Assembly (NCBI GenBank): GCA_023667045.1 | Contig: JAMPAU010000008.1 | Span: 1 to 64,000, forward strand | DNA from: Ruminococcus flavefaciens | GTDB taxonomy: Bacteria; Bacillota; Clostridia; Oscillospirales; Ruminococcaceae | Length of the DNA: 64,000 nucleotides | Direction of reading: 5' to 3' | Part shown: in pieces, positions 35,727-45,775 of the stretch | Layout of the letters: each line of letters starts with the position of its first letter | Position numbering within the stretch: the first letter of the stretch is position 1 | Made by a program: the position numbers and the translations under genes | Notes under the pieces: generated by a model | The model's input: only the letters and a program-made list of their open reading frames with translations | What the model was told of the DNA's origin: nothing | Databases searched by the model: none

Positions 35727-38033
35727 ATGAAGGAAAAATTATCAGAATGGATTTATAAAAAAAATTCTGTCGAATCGGTTGTTGACGTTACTGCTCAGCT
35801 ACTGAAAAACAATTGTATCAGTAAACATATTTTGTCACCCGAAAATATAGAAGTTATGATTTCTGATAATGATGATTTCGCTGAACTTATATTCAATAAA
35901 CCGCTTGACGAATACAGCTCTTTTTTCCGCCCTCTGACAGACGAACCGACGGAAACAGGAAACGTATTTTCAACAGGACTTCTTTTGTATGTTATGCTTA
36001 CAGGAAGTAAACCGGATATTTCAAATGCAGAACTTTTGCTGGTGGCGGCAGCAGACGGCGGAAGTCATCCGCTGCTTAGCCTTAAGACATCTTCACTTAA
36101 TGAACTTATTGAAAGAATGACTGATGTTAATCCGGATAAAAGAATAACATCATATGAAGCACTTGACTTCCTCGCAAAAAAATATACCGGAACAGGTGTT
36201 ATAAACCTGATTGAAAATGATTCCGGTGCAAAAATAAATAGTATTGAAGTAAGTCTTGATATGGCAGAAACTATATGGAAAGTTCCGCAGAGTTTTGTAT
36301 ATGATGAACAGGAATTTTTTCCTCTGGAGCTTAAGCCGCTGAATTTTCCGTTCCGGATAAAAACTGCTGAATATGATTTTAAAGTTACACTGAAAAGCAG
36401 TCATAAAGCTTTTAAATACAATGTAAAAGGTAATGACCAAAAAAAATATTTCGGAATTGACATCGGGGAACATTATGTTAATATATCCTGTCTTGCATCT
36501 GACGGTAAAATGTCGGATAACGCATTGATTATAAAATCAACAGCGGCATCTGAAAATGAAAATAATTGTATATTTGGTCAGGAAGCAGAGGAACTCTGTA
36601 AAAATTCATATGCACAGAAAATAAAATTTCTTTCCGATGATTTACAGTCAGGAACACAGTTTAATATTACTGATTCGTCCGGAAATTCAATGCATATTTC
36701 AGCAGAAAGTATTGTATCGTATTTTTTTATGTATATAAAAAAACAACTGACAGAACTTTATGAATACAGCGAAAATGATTCAGTTACTCTTACGTTTTCG
36801 GGCGGAAGTTCTTCAATAAGGAAAGAAATTTTATTGAATGCAGCTGAAAAATGCGGAATCAGTCCGTTATGTATATCTGCCGTTTCTGCGGCTGAATTAA
36901 GCTGCTATGAAGAAAATCCCTGTGATAAATACATTATGCAGGTAAATTCAGGAGCGGTTTCAACAGATATATGTATCTTCAAGGAAACTTTACATACCGG
37001 AACTGCATACAAGCCTGAAATGTTTGAAAAATCAGGATTCAGCACATCGGGCGGAAATGATATGACGGCAGTTATATTCAACAGCCTTCTGCATAAAGTG
37101 AATCAGTCCTGCAACATAAATATGTATAACAAGGAGTTATCAGGGCTTTCTTTTTCTCATTATATGAAAAATCATGCTGAACTCATGAACGCCTCGGAAA
37201 GAATAAAGCATAAACTGACATTTGAGGAAAAGGCAACAGAAAAAATCAGACTTTATACAGATTCTGTCAGAACGGCAGAAGTAAGCCTTACTGTTCTGAG
37301 GAAAGAGTATGAAAATCTTCTTATACCCATTATGAATAAAATAAAATGTACAATAGAAAACTGTCTGAATAATGAACAATGCCATAAGGAAAATATAGGT
37401 ATTGTTATACTTTCAGGCGGAACAGCCTTTACTCCTTCATTCAGAAAACTTTTTGACAGTTATTTTTCAGGTACAGAATGTCATGTTCTGCATATGATGT
37501 ATGATTCTTCTCTGTTGTCACGTGGTGCTGCTTTATATGGATGTATCAGTGAGAAATCAAGTAATCATACATCATCAGCAGATAAGGACTTCGGAATTGT
37601 CATATGTGATATATCAAGGGGAATACCGGTATTCCGGAGAATTATTTCTGCCGGTACTCCTTTTACAGACGGCATCATTGATTTTCCTGCATATGATTAT
37701 GAGGTAAACAGCAAGGAAATGCTTTCTGATTTCTGTGAACTTAAGTTATATACCAGAAAAAAGGGCATGGAACATATTGAATATACTTATGACGGAGACG
37801 CTATAAGATACTTCGGAAAAGTACGCTTTAAACTTCCGGACGGCTTCAATAATGAAACTGAAAGAATAAGACTTGAAATATCAATGGATATTTTGCAGAA
37901 AATCACTGTTAAAGCCTCCCTTATAAGAAGAAACGGAAGTTTCAGCCTGTTTTTAAAGAAAATTACGAAACAGGATTCGGAAGAATGGAAAATATGTAAA
38001 AACACAATAACAGCTGAATTTCTGGAGAGCTGA
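35727..38033 (+). CDS. Degenerate kinase C-lobe fused to an Hsp70-like domain
   Basis: A 768-residue protein, ATG at 35727 after GGAGGG. Residues 28-150 read like a protein-kinase C-lobe: HILSPENIEVMI in place of the HRD catalytic loop (the Asp is lost), then NVFSTGLLLYVMLTGSKPD and ELIERMTDVNPDKRITSYEA. There is no N-lobe or ATP loop, so it should be catalytically dead. From about 240 an Hsp70/actin-like fold follows: YFGIDIGEHYVNIS, STSGGNDMTA and VILSGGTAFTPSF. It is more divergent than the preceding Hsp70 and may be its partner or adaptor. I know of no standard family with this exact architecture, but I could not search. Confidence 0.75.
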   Translation: MKEKLSEWIYKKNSVESVVDVTAQLLKNNCISKHILSPENIEVMISDNDDFAELIFNKPLDEYSSFFRPLTDEPTETGNVFSTGLLLYVMLTGSKPDISNAELLLVAAADGGSHPLLSLKTSSLNELIERMTDVNPDKRITSYEALDFLAKKYTGTGVINLIENDSGAKINSIEVSLDMAETIWKVPQSFVYDEQEFFPLELKPLNFPFRIKTAEYDFKVTLKSSHKAFKYNVKGNDQKKYFGIDIGEHYVNISCLASDGKMSDNALIIKSTAASENENNCIFGQEAEELCKNSYAQKIKFLSDDLQSGTQFNITDSSGNSMHISAESIVSYFFMYIKKQLTELYEYSENDSVTLTFSGGSSSIRKEILLNAAEKCGISPLCISAVSAAELSCYEENPCDKYIMQVNSGAVSTDICIFKETLHTGTAYKPEMFEKSGFSTSGGNDMTAVIFNSLLHKVNQSCNINMYNKELSGLSFSHYMKNHAELMNASERIKHKLTFEEKATEKIRLYTDSVRTAEVSLTVLRKEYENLLIPIMNKIKCTIENCLNNEQCHKENIGIVILSGGTAFTPSFRKLFDSYFSGTECHVLHMMYDSSLLSRGAALYGCISEKSSNHTSSADKDFGIVICDISRGIPVFRRIISAGTPFTDGIIDFPAYDYEVNSKEMLSDFCELKLYTRKKGMEHIEYTYDGDAIRYFGKVRFKLPDGFNNETERIRLEISMDILQKITVKASLIRRNGSFSLFLKKITKQDSEEWKICKNTITAEFLES

Positions 38034-38036
38034 TTC

Positions 38037-38654
38037 ATGGATATTCTTAATAATGTCCCCTCCGGTTACCTGAGAATATCATGGTATACTGAAAACACTG
38101 ACTGCCTCGGCACTGATGTCTGCTTTGCATTATGGGTGCAGGGCTGTTATAAAAGATGCAACGGCTGTATAGCACGTTCATTACAGGATATAAACGGCGG
38201 AAAAATCATTTCCGTTGATTTTCTTGCTGACAAAGTAACAAATTCAGCTGTCAGTGAGTTGAGCATCAGCGGAGGAGAACCGTTTCTACAGTCTGAGTCT
38301 CTTTCATTATTACTTGAAAAAATTCACGCTGCCCGACCAGATATAAAAATTATTGTCTACAGCGGAATGTTATACGAAGACCTGATAAAAGACAGTTCAT
38401 CAGAAAAATTCCTGAAATATATTGATTTGCTTATAGACGGTGAATATATAAAAGAACTTGATGATGGCAAAGCTATGAGAGGCTCATCAAATCAGAGGCT
38501 GATTTTTTTAAGCCGCCGCTATAATATTGATGATATGCCTGAAAAAAGAAAAAACAAACTTATATTCTATGATAATAAATTTATGATGCTTGGTATTCCG
38601 TCAGTCAGCACGAAACTTGCCATGGACATAATGCGAAAAAAATCGGAGGGTTAA
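38037..38654 (+). CDS. Radical-SAM activating-enzyme-like protein (NrdG-type)
   Basis: A 205-residue protein with the radical SAM cluster motif CYKRCNGC (C37, C41, C44; CxxxCxxC), preceded by FALWVQGC. The GGE motif appears as ISGGEPFLQ. Size and motifs match small 4Fe-4S activases such as anaerobic ribonucleotide reductase activase. No glycyl-radical enzyme is encoded in the window, so its target is probably another protein or small molecule of this system. It overlaps no neighbour but follows the kinase/Hsp70 fusion by 3 bp. Confidence 0.88.
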   Translation: MDILNNVPSGYLRISWYTENTDCLGTDVCFALWVQGCYKRCNGCIARSLQDINGGKIISVDFLADKVTNSAVSELSISGGEPFLQSESLSLLLEKIHAARPDIKIIVYSGMLYEDLIKDSSSEKFLKYIDLLIDGEYIKELDDGKAMRGSSNQRLIFLSRRYNIDDMPEKRKNKLIFYDNKFMMLGIPSVSTKLAMDIMRKKSEG

Positions 38655-38656
38655 TA

Positions 38657-39364
38657 ATGAAAACCGTTATGACAAAAGGGCAGGTTTTCTGTCTGAAAAA
38701 TTTTATGGTATATTCAAACAGCCTTAAAATAAAAATAGATGTTTCATATAGTAATGGCTGTCCTGATGACAGTATGATTATAGATTTCAATAAAAAAAAT
38801 AATATTCCTGAAGGTCTTATGGTAAATCTTAACCTGAAAGATGAAAAAACAGGTCTGCTTTTTATAGGTTCTTCACGTTCGGGAAATATAAACCGTTTTG
38901 AGATTTCACTGGAAAGTATATTTGCCCCCGTACAGAATTTAGGGCTTGAATACGCCGTCATGAGTGCTGTTGACGCTTATAATAAAAAGGAATACAGCAC
39001 TTCTCCGTTGCTGTATGACACAATTGAATTTACAGAAAATGATAATGGCTTTGATGTTGAGATGACACTTTCCGGTTGTACATCATCTGAAAAGATTACT
39101 GAATCAGAAGAGAATAAACAGACAAAGGAAGATTTAATCGGAAATATTAAGTCTGACCTGAAAATGATGTCATATTTTGAAAGTACAGCATATGTAAAGG
39201 AAGTAATGGAAAAAATGCAGAAACTTCTTTCAGATGCTGAAAATTTATCTGAAACTGATATTATGAATCAGCTTGTGGAACTGGAACAGGTTCTTATTGA
39301 TATGATTTCCAGAAGACGTTCTGATACTCAAAAATACAGAGAACATATGCAAACGGAGGTGTGA
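38657..39364 (+). CDS. Hypothetical protein of the cluster
   Basis: A 235-residue soluble protein not matched to any family I know. The N-terminal 150 residues look beta-rich (KIKIDVSYSNGCPDDSMIID; GLLFIGSSRSGNINRFEISL). The C-terminal 80 residues are a charged helical stretch (KSDLKMMSYFESTAYVKEVM). GGAGGG lies 7 bases before the ATG, 2 bp after the radical-SAM stop. Translational coupling with its neighbours is likely. It may be an adaptor or substrate for the radical-SAM protein. Confidence 0.7.
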   Translation: MKTVMTKGQVFCLKNFMVYSNSLKIKIDVSYSNGCPDDSMIIDFNKKNNIPEGLMVNLNLKDEKTGLLFIGSSRSGNINRFEISLESIFAPVQNLGLEYAVMSAVDAYNKKEYSTSPLLYDTIEFTENDNGFDVEMTLSGCTSSEKITESEENKQTKEDLIGNIKSDLKMMSYFESTAYVKEVMEKMQKLLSDAENLSETDIMNQLVELEQVLIDMISRRRSDTQKYREHMQTEV

Positions 39365-39370
39365 TGCTTA

Positions 39371-40786
39371 ATGGCTGTAAATAATGCAGATATAGCAAAC
39401 CTTGAACGGAAACAGCATGAACTTAAGCGTGAACTCGACAGAAAAAACGCCCTGATTAATGCTGAACGTCAGAAAATAGTCAACGAAAACAGGCAGAAAC
39501 TTATAAAATTACAGCAGGAAACTTCTGAAATGATAAGGGAACGTGACGAGGCTGTCTTACAGAATTATAACGCTGTACTTGAAAATAACGTCTCTGAAGT
39601 ATCTGAAAGACTTCAGAATGAATTTAATGAATACCACCGGCAATATGACGAAGTCTGTCTACAGATAAATGCAGCTTATGCCGCAGAACAGAAGAAAACA
39701 GAAGATATTCTGATACAGCAGAAAAATTTTGAAAAAATATATTTCAATCGTCTTGAATCTGCTAAGAATACTGCTTTGAAAATAATGAATGATGTAATCG
39801 CAAAGGTCAACAGTGCGGCTGAAAATGTACCGGTTGAATGGTTTATGAGAGGACACCTTGAATTATACCGTTCACATCTGCGGGATATGCAGAACTGGAT
39901 AGAACTTGGATTTTATGAAAGTTCAATCGGTGCAGGCAACAATATAATGCTTTCTCTGGAACTGGATATTCTCGAAACAAAGGAACGTTTTTACAAGTGG
40001 TTTCATTATTATATGTTTCTTCACAGTGTTATTGAATCTGAACGTATACTTATTTTTGATAAAGCCCGTGTAGTTCCTGATGAATTTCGTAATTTTATAA
40101 AAATTGAAGAGATAGTTGAAAACATCATGGACGACGAGACAATTGAAAAATGGTCAGGAAACAGATTTTCCGCCCTTAAAGAAAATTACCGGAAATTCAG
40201 TGAGGAAATTGAAAGTTTCAGAACAGACGGTAGTATTATTTCAGATGAAAATGCTGTAATCCGGTATATGATTGAACACCCTGAAAAAAGTTCTCAGTTT
40301 CGTGAAATGTGGCTGTATAATCAGGGAATAAAGGCACTTGAAAAACGAAAAAACACTGGCAGAATAATAAATGAAATGTTTGATAAAATCAGGTGTTTTG
40401 AAGAACGCATAAATATTGCAAAAAGCATAAAAAACTGTCTTAAAAATAATGAATATGTTTATGAAATCAAAGAAATGTCGCCGCCGTCTGAAAATTCGCT
40501 TTATATATATTTCGCAGATTCATACGGATTTGATATTGAAGTGATTATTGTTCCTGTTCTAAGAAAATCAGACAATAAATGGGCGAATTTTGTTAAATGT
40601 TATTTCAGCACAGATACAGGCAGAGAAAGATATGATAGTGCTGTAAGCTGTATTTCAGATGCTTTATCAAAATACGGAATTTCTATAATGAGTAAAGACA
40701 AGATAAGAACAGGTCAGACAAAAGAAGAACGTATAAAGGTTGCTGATGTTGATATACGTCTTTCGGTAAACGGAAGACTTAACTGA
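39371..40786 (+). CDS. Coiled-coil protein of the cluster (1)
   Basis: A 471-residue protein whose first 150 residues form a long charged coiled coil (LERKQHELKRELDRKNALIN onward). The rest is helical until a beta-containing C-terminal segment (about 375-465, LYIYFADSYGFDIEVIIVPV). No membrane helix or catalytic motif is seen. GGAGGTGTGATG precedes the ATG. It pairs with the next gene, which is also coiled-coil and of almost the same length. The two may form a filament, ring or scaffold for the ATPases. Confidence 0.72.
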   Translation: MAVNNADIANLERKQHELKRELDRKNALINAERQKIVNENRQKLIKLQQETSEMIRERDEAVLQNYNAVLENNVSEVSERLQNEFNEYHRQYDEVCLQINAAYAAEQKKTEDILIQQKNFEKIYFNRLESAKNTALKIMNDVIAKVNSAAENVPVEWFMRGHLELYRSHLRDMQNWIELGFYESSIGAGNNIMLSLELDILETKERFYKWFHYYMFLHSVIESERILIFDKARVVPDEFRNFIKIEEIVENIMDDETIEKWSGNRFSALKENYRKFSEEIESFRTDGSIISDENAVIRYMIEHPEKSSQFREMWLYNQGIKALEKRKNTGRIINEMFDKIRCFEERINIAKSIKNCLKNNEYVYEIKEMSPPSENSLYIYFADSYGFDIEVIIVPVLRKSDNKWANFVKCYFSTDTGRERYDSAVSCISDALSKYGISIMSKDKIRTGQTKEERIKVADVDIRLSVNGRLN

Positions 40787-40804
40787 CTAAAAGGAGGTTT
40801 TATC

Positions 40805-42259
40805 ATGAGTTATGAAGGTGAAATACTCGTAGCCCCACTTATTGCTGGTGCTGCTGTGGCATATGGAGGTGTTAAACTGGTTGAAGGCGTGGCAAAGGGC
40901 GTTGCAGCAACGGCTGTTGCTGTCGGAAATGCAGTAAATTCAGCTGTTCAGACAGCAAGAGTAAACAGCGTTAACAGTGACCTGAATTACATCACGCAGG
41001 GGGCGGACAGACTGAATGATGTGATAAATGAAAAAATGGAAAGCGCAAGAAGTGAATGTTTTAAGGAATATGGGCATACTGTTGAAAACTTGTCGTCACA
41101 ATGCAGTAAAGCTCCCGATATGACTGCTTTCCTTAACGGCTGTCGGGCGGCATTGAATCAGCTTAATGAAAATATGGAAAAAAAGCGTTCAGTTATCGAA
41201 AACGAATATATAGGAAATATACACAGGGAAATAACGATAAAATCCGCTGAAATGAAATCGGACAGGAACATGACTGAGGAAAGTATAAGAAAAATTGCCG
41301 ATAATATGGAAAAACGGGAAAAATTAAAGGATATAGCACTTGAATCTCTTGAACGTGCTGAACAACTTCTGCTTTCTGTTTCTGTAAGATATGAAAACGC
41401 TCCGTCAGCTAATAAGGCAATTGCAGCCTGTAACAGTATGCTTGAAAAAGCATATGAATTATTTGAAAATCAGAATTACGAAGCAGCACTTATCGGAGCA
41501 AATTCCGTTATGGATTCTGTTTCATTACGTATTGCTGAATTTGCGGAAAATGAAATAAAATGCAGTCAGCGTTATATTGACGTTATGTCTCTTATGGAAA
41601 GTACCTCTGAGCTTATGGAAAAATTCAGAACTGCCGAATATAAGGCAAAGAAAAACGGCGAAGAAAAAACAGTCAGAGTAAATGACTTTACAGTTTATTA
41701 TCGTGATGCATATGAAGAATATGCGGCTATGGTTTCTGAAATAAAAGAAAGTATGAATTCGGAAAACTTCCGCAGTTATTCTCCGGAAGAACTGGAAAGT
41801 CTCTTCTTAAGGATTTCTGATATACAGTCAGGCTTTCTTGCCGAAACTTCCCTTGCGACAGAACGTCTTGATATGGAACGCAGACGTAAAAAAGTTGCAA
41901 AACAATTTCTGAAGGAATATATGAAACGTGGTTATGAAGTTATTCCGCTGACAGATGCAGAAAAAGCAGTTTCACCTCTTGACAGCATAATCCTGAAATT
42001 AAATAATGCTGATTCAGGGGAAAAAATCAGCCTTAAGTTTAATTCTGTACAGCAGGACGGACATATTATAATGGTTATTGACATTGAGGACAATACCGAA
42101 TATGCCGGAAGCCTCTATGATATTGAAAGTCAGCGTGAGGCGGAACGTGAAAGGAACTGCAATATAATCAGAAAAAAATCCGGTGAAAATTTCATGGTAA
42201 AACAGCGGTGCAAAAATCCGGGAGTCAGCCGAAGGCAGTCTCAGGTGAATAATCAATGA
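40805..42259 (+). CDS. Coiled-coil protein of the cluster (2) with hydrophobic N-terminus
   Basis: A 484-residue protein starting MSYEGEILVAPLIAGAAVAY. The Ala/Gly/Val-rich first 50 residues may be a membrane-associating or glycine-zipper segment. Long heptad-like helices follow to about 400, then a beta-containing C-terminal domain (about 380-455) similar in position to that of the preceding gene. AAGGAGG precedes the ATG. Proteins of the minus-strand operon at 60826-63998 have a similar coiled-coil character. Family unknown. Confidence 0.72.
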   Translation: MSYEGEILVAPLIAGAAVAYGGVKLVEGVAKGVAATAVAVGNAVNSAVQTARVNSVNSDLNYITQGADRLNDVINEKMESARSECFKEYGHTVENLSSQCSKAPDMTAFLNGCRAALNQLNENMEKKRSVIENEYIGNIHREITIKSAEMKSDRNMTEESIRKIADNMEKREKLKDIALESLERAEQLLLSVSVRYENAPSANKAIAACNSMLEKAYELFENQNYEAALIGANSVMDSVSLRIAEFAENEIKCSQRYIDVMSLMESTSELMEKFRTAEYKAKKNGEEKTVRVNDFTVYYRDAYEEYAAMVSEIKESMNSENFRSYSPEELESLFLRISDIQSGFLAETSLATERLDMERRRKKVAKQFLKEYMKRGYEVIPLTDAEKAVSPLDSIILKLNNADSGEKISLKFNSVQQDGHIIMVIDIEDNTEYAGSLYDIESQREAERERNCNIIRKKSGENFMVKQRCKNPGVSRRQSQVNNQ

Positions 42260-42274
42260 TTAAAGGTGAATAAT

Positions 42275-45115
42275 ATGGCTTCAATTTTCAATAAAACATC
42301 TACAAGAATGTTCTGTATTTCAGGAGAATTAAGTGATATTTTCTGTATGCCGAACGGCGTTATAATGAACTTTGATGAACTTCTTGTTTATCGTCTTCAT
42401 AAATTGGGCTACAAAAATGTGGTCTTCTGTTCGTCACAGAGAAATATGTTATATGCGATTGATTTTTCCGGAAGTAAGGCTTTTGAAATGTTTCTGCCTG
42501 AAAGAAAAAAAAATAAATCAGCTTCTGAAACAGATAAACCGATAAAAGTTGATTCGTCTTATATTGATTATCTGGACGACGACGAGGACGATGACGACGA
42601 TGAAGAACTTAATGAACAGTTCATAAAAGCAAATACTCAAAAAGAAAACATTAAGATTAAATATACGCACAAACTTACACGTGATACAATTGCTGTTGCT
42701 ACAAACCGCTTTATGACAAATACAGATGATAAAAAAGCCCTTGTTTTCACCAGTCTGGAAGACCTTATCAAGCTTGGCTCAACAGAAGACGGAAGAAAAC
42801 TTCTTGAATGTTTTGAAGACTGGAAAGCATTGACCAATGAAAATCACAATATATGTATTTTTCTTTCAAAGACTCTGGACAGTGCAGGACTTCAGAATCT
42901 TCTTCAGGAAAATCATGCATCTGTAATTGAATCGTTATTCCTTAAAAATGCTGAATTCAACAGCAACGCCTGCCTTAATATAGGCTCTCCTATGAATGAT
43001 GAAATATCATCGCTTCTTGAACTTCTTAGGCTTGAGGGGCATTCTTATAAACTGGAAGACGGCACAGTTTTCAGAACATATCTGAGATTTCACCGTAGCG
43101 AGAAAACACAGATTTTAAGAACAATAAGCTTCTGTAACCGTGACAGTGGATATACTCAGCTGAAAATAATAAAAGAAATACTTGAAAATTTCATGGAATC
43201 CAGAAAAACGGCGGTTGTATGGCTTACTGCTGATGATATAAAGAAATGCTATCCGCAAAGCAGCAGTAATTTTGATGATACCGACCCGATGGAACTTCTG
43301 AAAAGCCGCGAGGGCTGGGAATCGGCATATCATGTCCTGAAAAGTTTTGTCATGAATTACAAAGGGCTTTATTCAGACAGCGGAAGTTCAGATAATGATA
43401 CATCAGCATTTAATTCTGAAATGAATATTGACCGCTTCGAGCCTAACTGCAACAATAATAAACCACGGGGAAAAGCTCCGAATTTTGTATTGCAAGGTCC
43501 TCCGGGAGTCGGAAAAACAGAAATAGCAAATCTTATAGGCAGAATACTACAGCGTGAGGGCGTGCTGAAATCCGGACATACTGTCATAGGCTCACGTGAC
43601 AGGCTTGTTGGCGAATATGTTGGCTCAACAGCAATAAAAACAGCATCTCTTATTGAAGAGGCTCAGGAAGGCGTACTTCTTGTAGATGAAGTTTATTCGC
43701 TTGCCGAAAAAAGAAGTGAAAATAGTAATTCATTCTGTGATGAGGTCTTTAATACTATCGTTGCGGCAATGACAAACAGCAATTATCATTTTTGTGTTAT
43801 CTTTGCCGGATATGCAAACGAAATGCACAAGGTATGGAAGATGAACGAGGGTCTTCTTTCAAGATTCAGTGCCTCAAATGTTATTACTCTTAACGAATAT
43901 CAGCCTGCTCTTCTGCAAAAAATATTTACAGGACAATTCGGCAAACCGGAAGGTATCAGCGGTCAGATAACAACCCTTTCAGAAGATGTTATTGAAGGTC
44001 TGCCGGTATTCTTTGAAAATTATTTTTCTGACAGAGACCGCAAGAACTTTGGCAACGCACGTGATATAAACAATCTTGTCGCAGAAGTAAAACGCAGTGC
44101 AAGTTACCGCCATCTGCTTGAACTGGAAAACAGAAAGGATTCTGTAAGCCATGAAGAATGGCTGAATATCACTGTTGAACGTGAAGACTTTGAAAGTAAA
44201 AGTTCGCTGTTTACAAAGCGTGGCTTTTCCGCCAGTGATATTTATGCGCAATTATACGAATATGAAGGGCTTGAATTTCTCGCTGAAATGTTCAATGACC
44301 AGCTTTCAGTACGTGTGGAGTGCATGGAAAAAAATTTGCAATATCCCGGACCATCACATATGATATGGGCTGGAAATCCAGGCACAGGAAAATCCACAGC
44401 AGCTCAGCTGACAGCTGACTTATATCATACTCTCGGCATTCTTGGCGGAACTGAACCTATATATATAGATGCCTCTGAAATACTCAGCACGTTTCATGGC
44501 GGAAGTGCTGACAATATGCGTCAGAAAATGGACGAAGCCTGCCAGAAAAATGCAGTCCTTGTAATTGAGGAGGCTTATCAGCTTATCAATCCAGGTGGTA
44601 AAGAAGCTATTGATGCAATGCTGAACCGAATGGAAACAGACCGTTCTGAATTTACAATAATTCTGATTCTGTATAAAGATAAAGTAAAATCTTTTCTTGA
44701 TATAAATGCAGGCATTGCGTCACGTGTTAAAATTTATTATTTTCCGGATTATGATGCCAATCAGCTTTACAGTATTTTTATTAAAATGTGTACAAAATCT
44801 TCTGATACTGTTTCAGATGACTGTGCAGTTATGGTAAAAAAATATCTTGAAAAACTTTATAACTCCGGAGAATCAAAAAACGGAAACGCCAGACTGGTAC
44901 GTCAGCTGCATGAAAAAATGAAACAGTTAAGGTACAGGAGAATAACAGGCGAAATGGCAGTTGATATTTATGGTGCTGACACTCCTGAAAACCGTAATAA
45001 TGTATCAGCGGCAAGAGCTATGGGAAAAGTTTCACCGCCTGAAAACGCTTACATATTCACAGCTGACGATGTTCCGGATTTCACCGGATATCCAGAAAAT
45101 ATTCAGGAGGTTTAA
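42275..45115 (+). CDS. Double AAA+ ATPase of CbbX/SpoVK type
   Basis: A 946-residue protein, ATG at 42275 after AAAGGTG (the GTG upstream is part of that site). An acidic run (DDDEDDDDDEE) lies at about 92-104. Two AAA+ modules follow. D1 has Walker A GPPGVGKT (408-415), Walker B GVLLVDEVYSL and an intact sensor region. D2 has Walker A GNPGTGKS (700-707) and Walker B AVLVIEEAYQL. Both have the CbbX-like spacing and the EAYQL-type Walker B. Such ATPases form hexameric rings that remodel proteins. The N-terminal 390 residues are unassigned and may recognise the substrate. Confidence 0.9.
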   Translation: MASIFNKTSTRMFCISGELSDIFCMPNGVIMNFDELLVYRLHKLGYKNVVFCSSQRNMLYAIDFSGSKAFEMFLPERKKNKSASETDKPIKVDSSYIDYLDDDEDDDDDEELNEQFIKANTQKENIKIKYTHKLTRDTIAVATNRFMTNTDDKKALVFTSLEDLIKLGSTEDGRKLLECFEDWKALTNENHNICIFLSKTLDSAGLQNLLQENHASVIESLFLKNAEFNSNACLNIGSPMNDEISSLLELLRLEGHSYKLEDGTVFRTYLRFHRSEKTQILRTISFCNRDSGYTQLKIIKEILENFMESRKTAVVWLTADDIKKCYPQSSSNFDDTDPMELLKSREGWESAYHVLKSFVMNYKGLYSDSGSSDNDTSAFNSEMNIDRFEPNCNNNKPRGKAPNFVLQGPPGVGKTEIANLIGRILQREGVLKSGHTVIGSRDRLVGEYVGSTAIKTASLIEEAQEGVLLVDEVYSLAEKRSENSNSFCDEVFNTIVAAMTNSNYHFCVIFAGYANEMHKVWKMNEGLLSRFSASNVITLNEYQPALLQKIFTGQFGKPEGISGQITTLSEDVIEGLPVFFENYFSDRDRKNFGNARDINNLVAEVKRSASYRHLLELENRKDSVSHEEWLNITVEREDFESKSSLFTKRGFSASDIYAQLYEYEGLEFLAEMFNDQLSVRVECMEKNLQYPGPSHMIWAGNPGTGKSTAAQLTADLYHTLGILGGTEPIYIDASEILSTFHGGSADNMRQKMDEACQKNAVLVIEEAYQLINPGGKEAIDAMLNRMETDRSEFTIILILYKDKVKSFLDINAGIASRVKIYYFPDYDANQLYSIFIKMCTKSSDTVSDDCAVMVKKYLEKLYNSGESKNGNARLVRQLHEKMKQLRYRRITGEMAVDIYGADTPENRNNVSAARAMGKVSPPENAYIFTADDVPDFTGYPENIQEV

Positions 45116-45117
45116 TA

Positions 45118-45729
45118 ATGGCATTCTGGAATAATTTCAAAGACACAGAACAGAATGTATGCAGTATCTGCCGTCAGCCTTTTGATGACGGCAGGAACAG
45201 AAGCAATGGCGTTGCAGTTAATTATATGGGTGGAAAACCCGTTTTAATGTGCCGGAAGTGCTTTGAAAGAGGCTACAGAAATTCAAAAGAGAATAGAAAT
45301 GCAGCTTCCGTAGATGTCCGCACAAATTTCCTTACACAATATCGACCGGCAGAAATACTTGAAAAACCTTTGTTTAAATCAAATGAAAAGCCGGAATGCG
45401 ACTATGAATACAGTATGCCTCACGTTTCGGGAGTGCAGGTTATCCGGGATATTGTTGTATGGTGTATCCTGTTATTTATAATAAAAGCTGTTATTAAAAA
45501 TGATGATGTTCTGTCAGCCTATAAAGGCATAAATATATGTCATGTAGTAATAAATGTACTTCAGTTTATTGTTTCTTTATTATGGTGCATCAGAAATGCT
45601 GCTCTTTTCGGGAAAGGAATCTTATATGGCATGGGACATATAAGGCGTATATTTCTTATAGTTTCCATAGTCATTCTTGCATTTCTGACATACGGCGGAT
45701 TTACTGCCGTAGTAACGGCTTTTAACTGA
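45118..45729 (+). CDS. Small zinc-finger membrane protein
   Basis: A 203-residue protein. Near the N-terminus CSICRQPF and, about 34 residues later, CRKCFERG give a four-Cys zinc site. The C-terminal half has three likely membrane helices (about 108-122, 140-158 and 180-198). AGGAGG precedes the ATG and only 2 bp separate it from the AAA+ stop. A second zinc-ribbon/membrane protein lies at 50156. It probably tethers or senses at the membrane. No family recognised. Confidence 0.75.
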   Translation: MAFWNNFKDTEQNVCSICRQPFDDGRNRSNGVAVNYMGGKPVLMCRKCFERGYRNSKENRNAASVDVRTNFLTQYRPAEILEKPLFKSNEKPECDYEYSMPHVSGVQVIRDIVVWCILLFIIKAVIKNDDVLSAYKGINICHVVINVLQFIVSLLWCIRNAALFGKGILYGMGHIRRIFLIVSIVILAFLTYGGFTAVVTAFN

Positions 45730-45775
45730 ACCGGTAAAAATTTTTTATATTATAAATTTATTATGGAGTAATATT

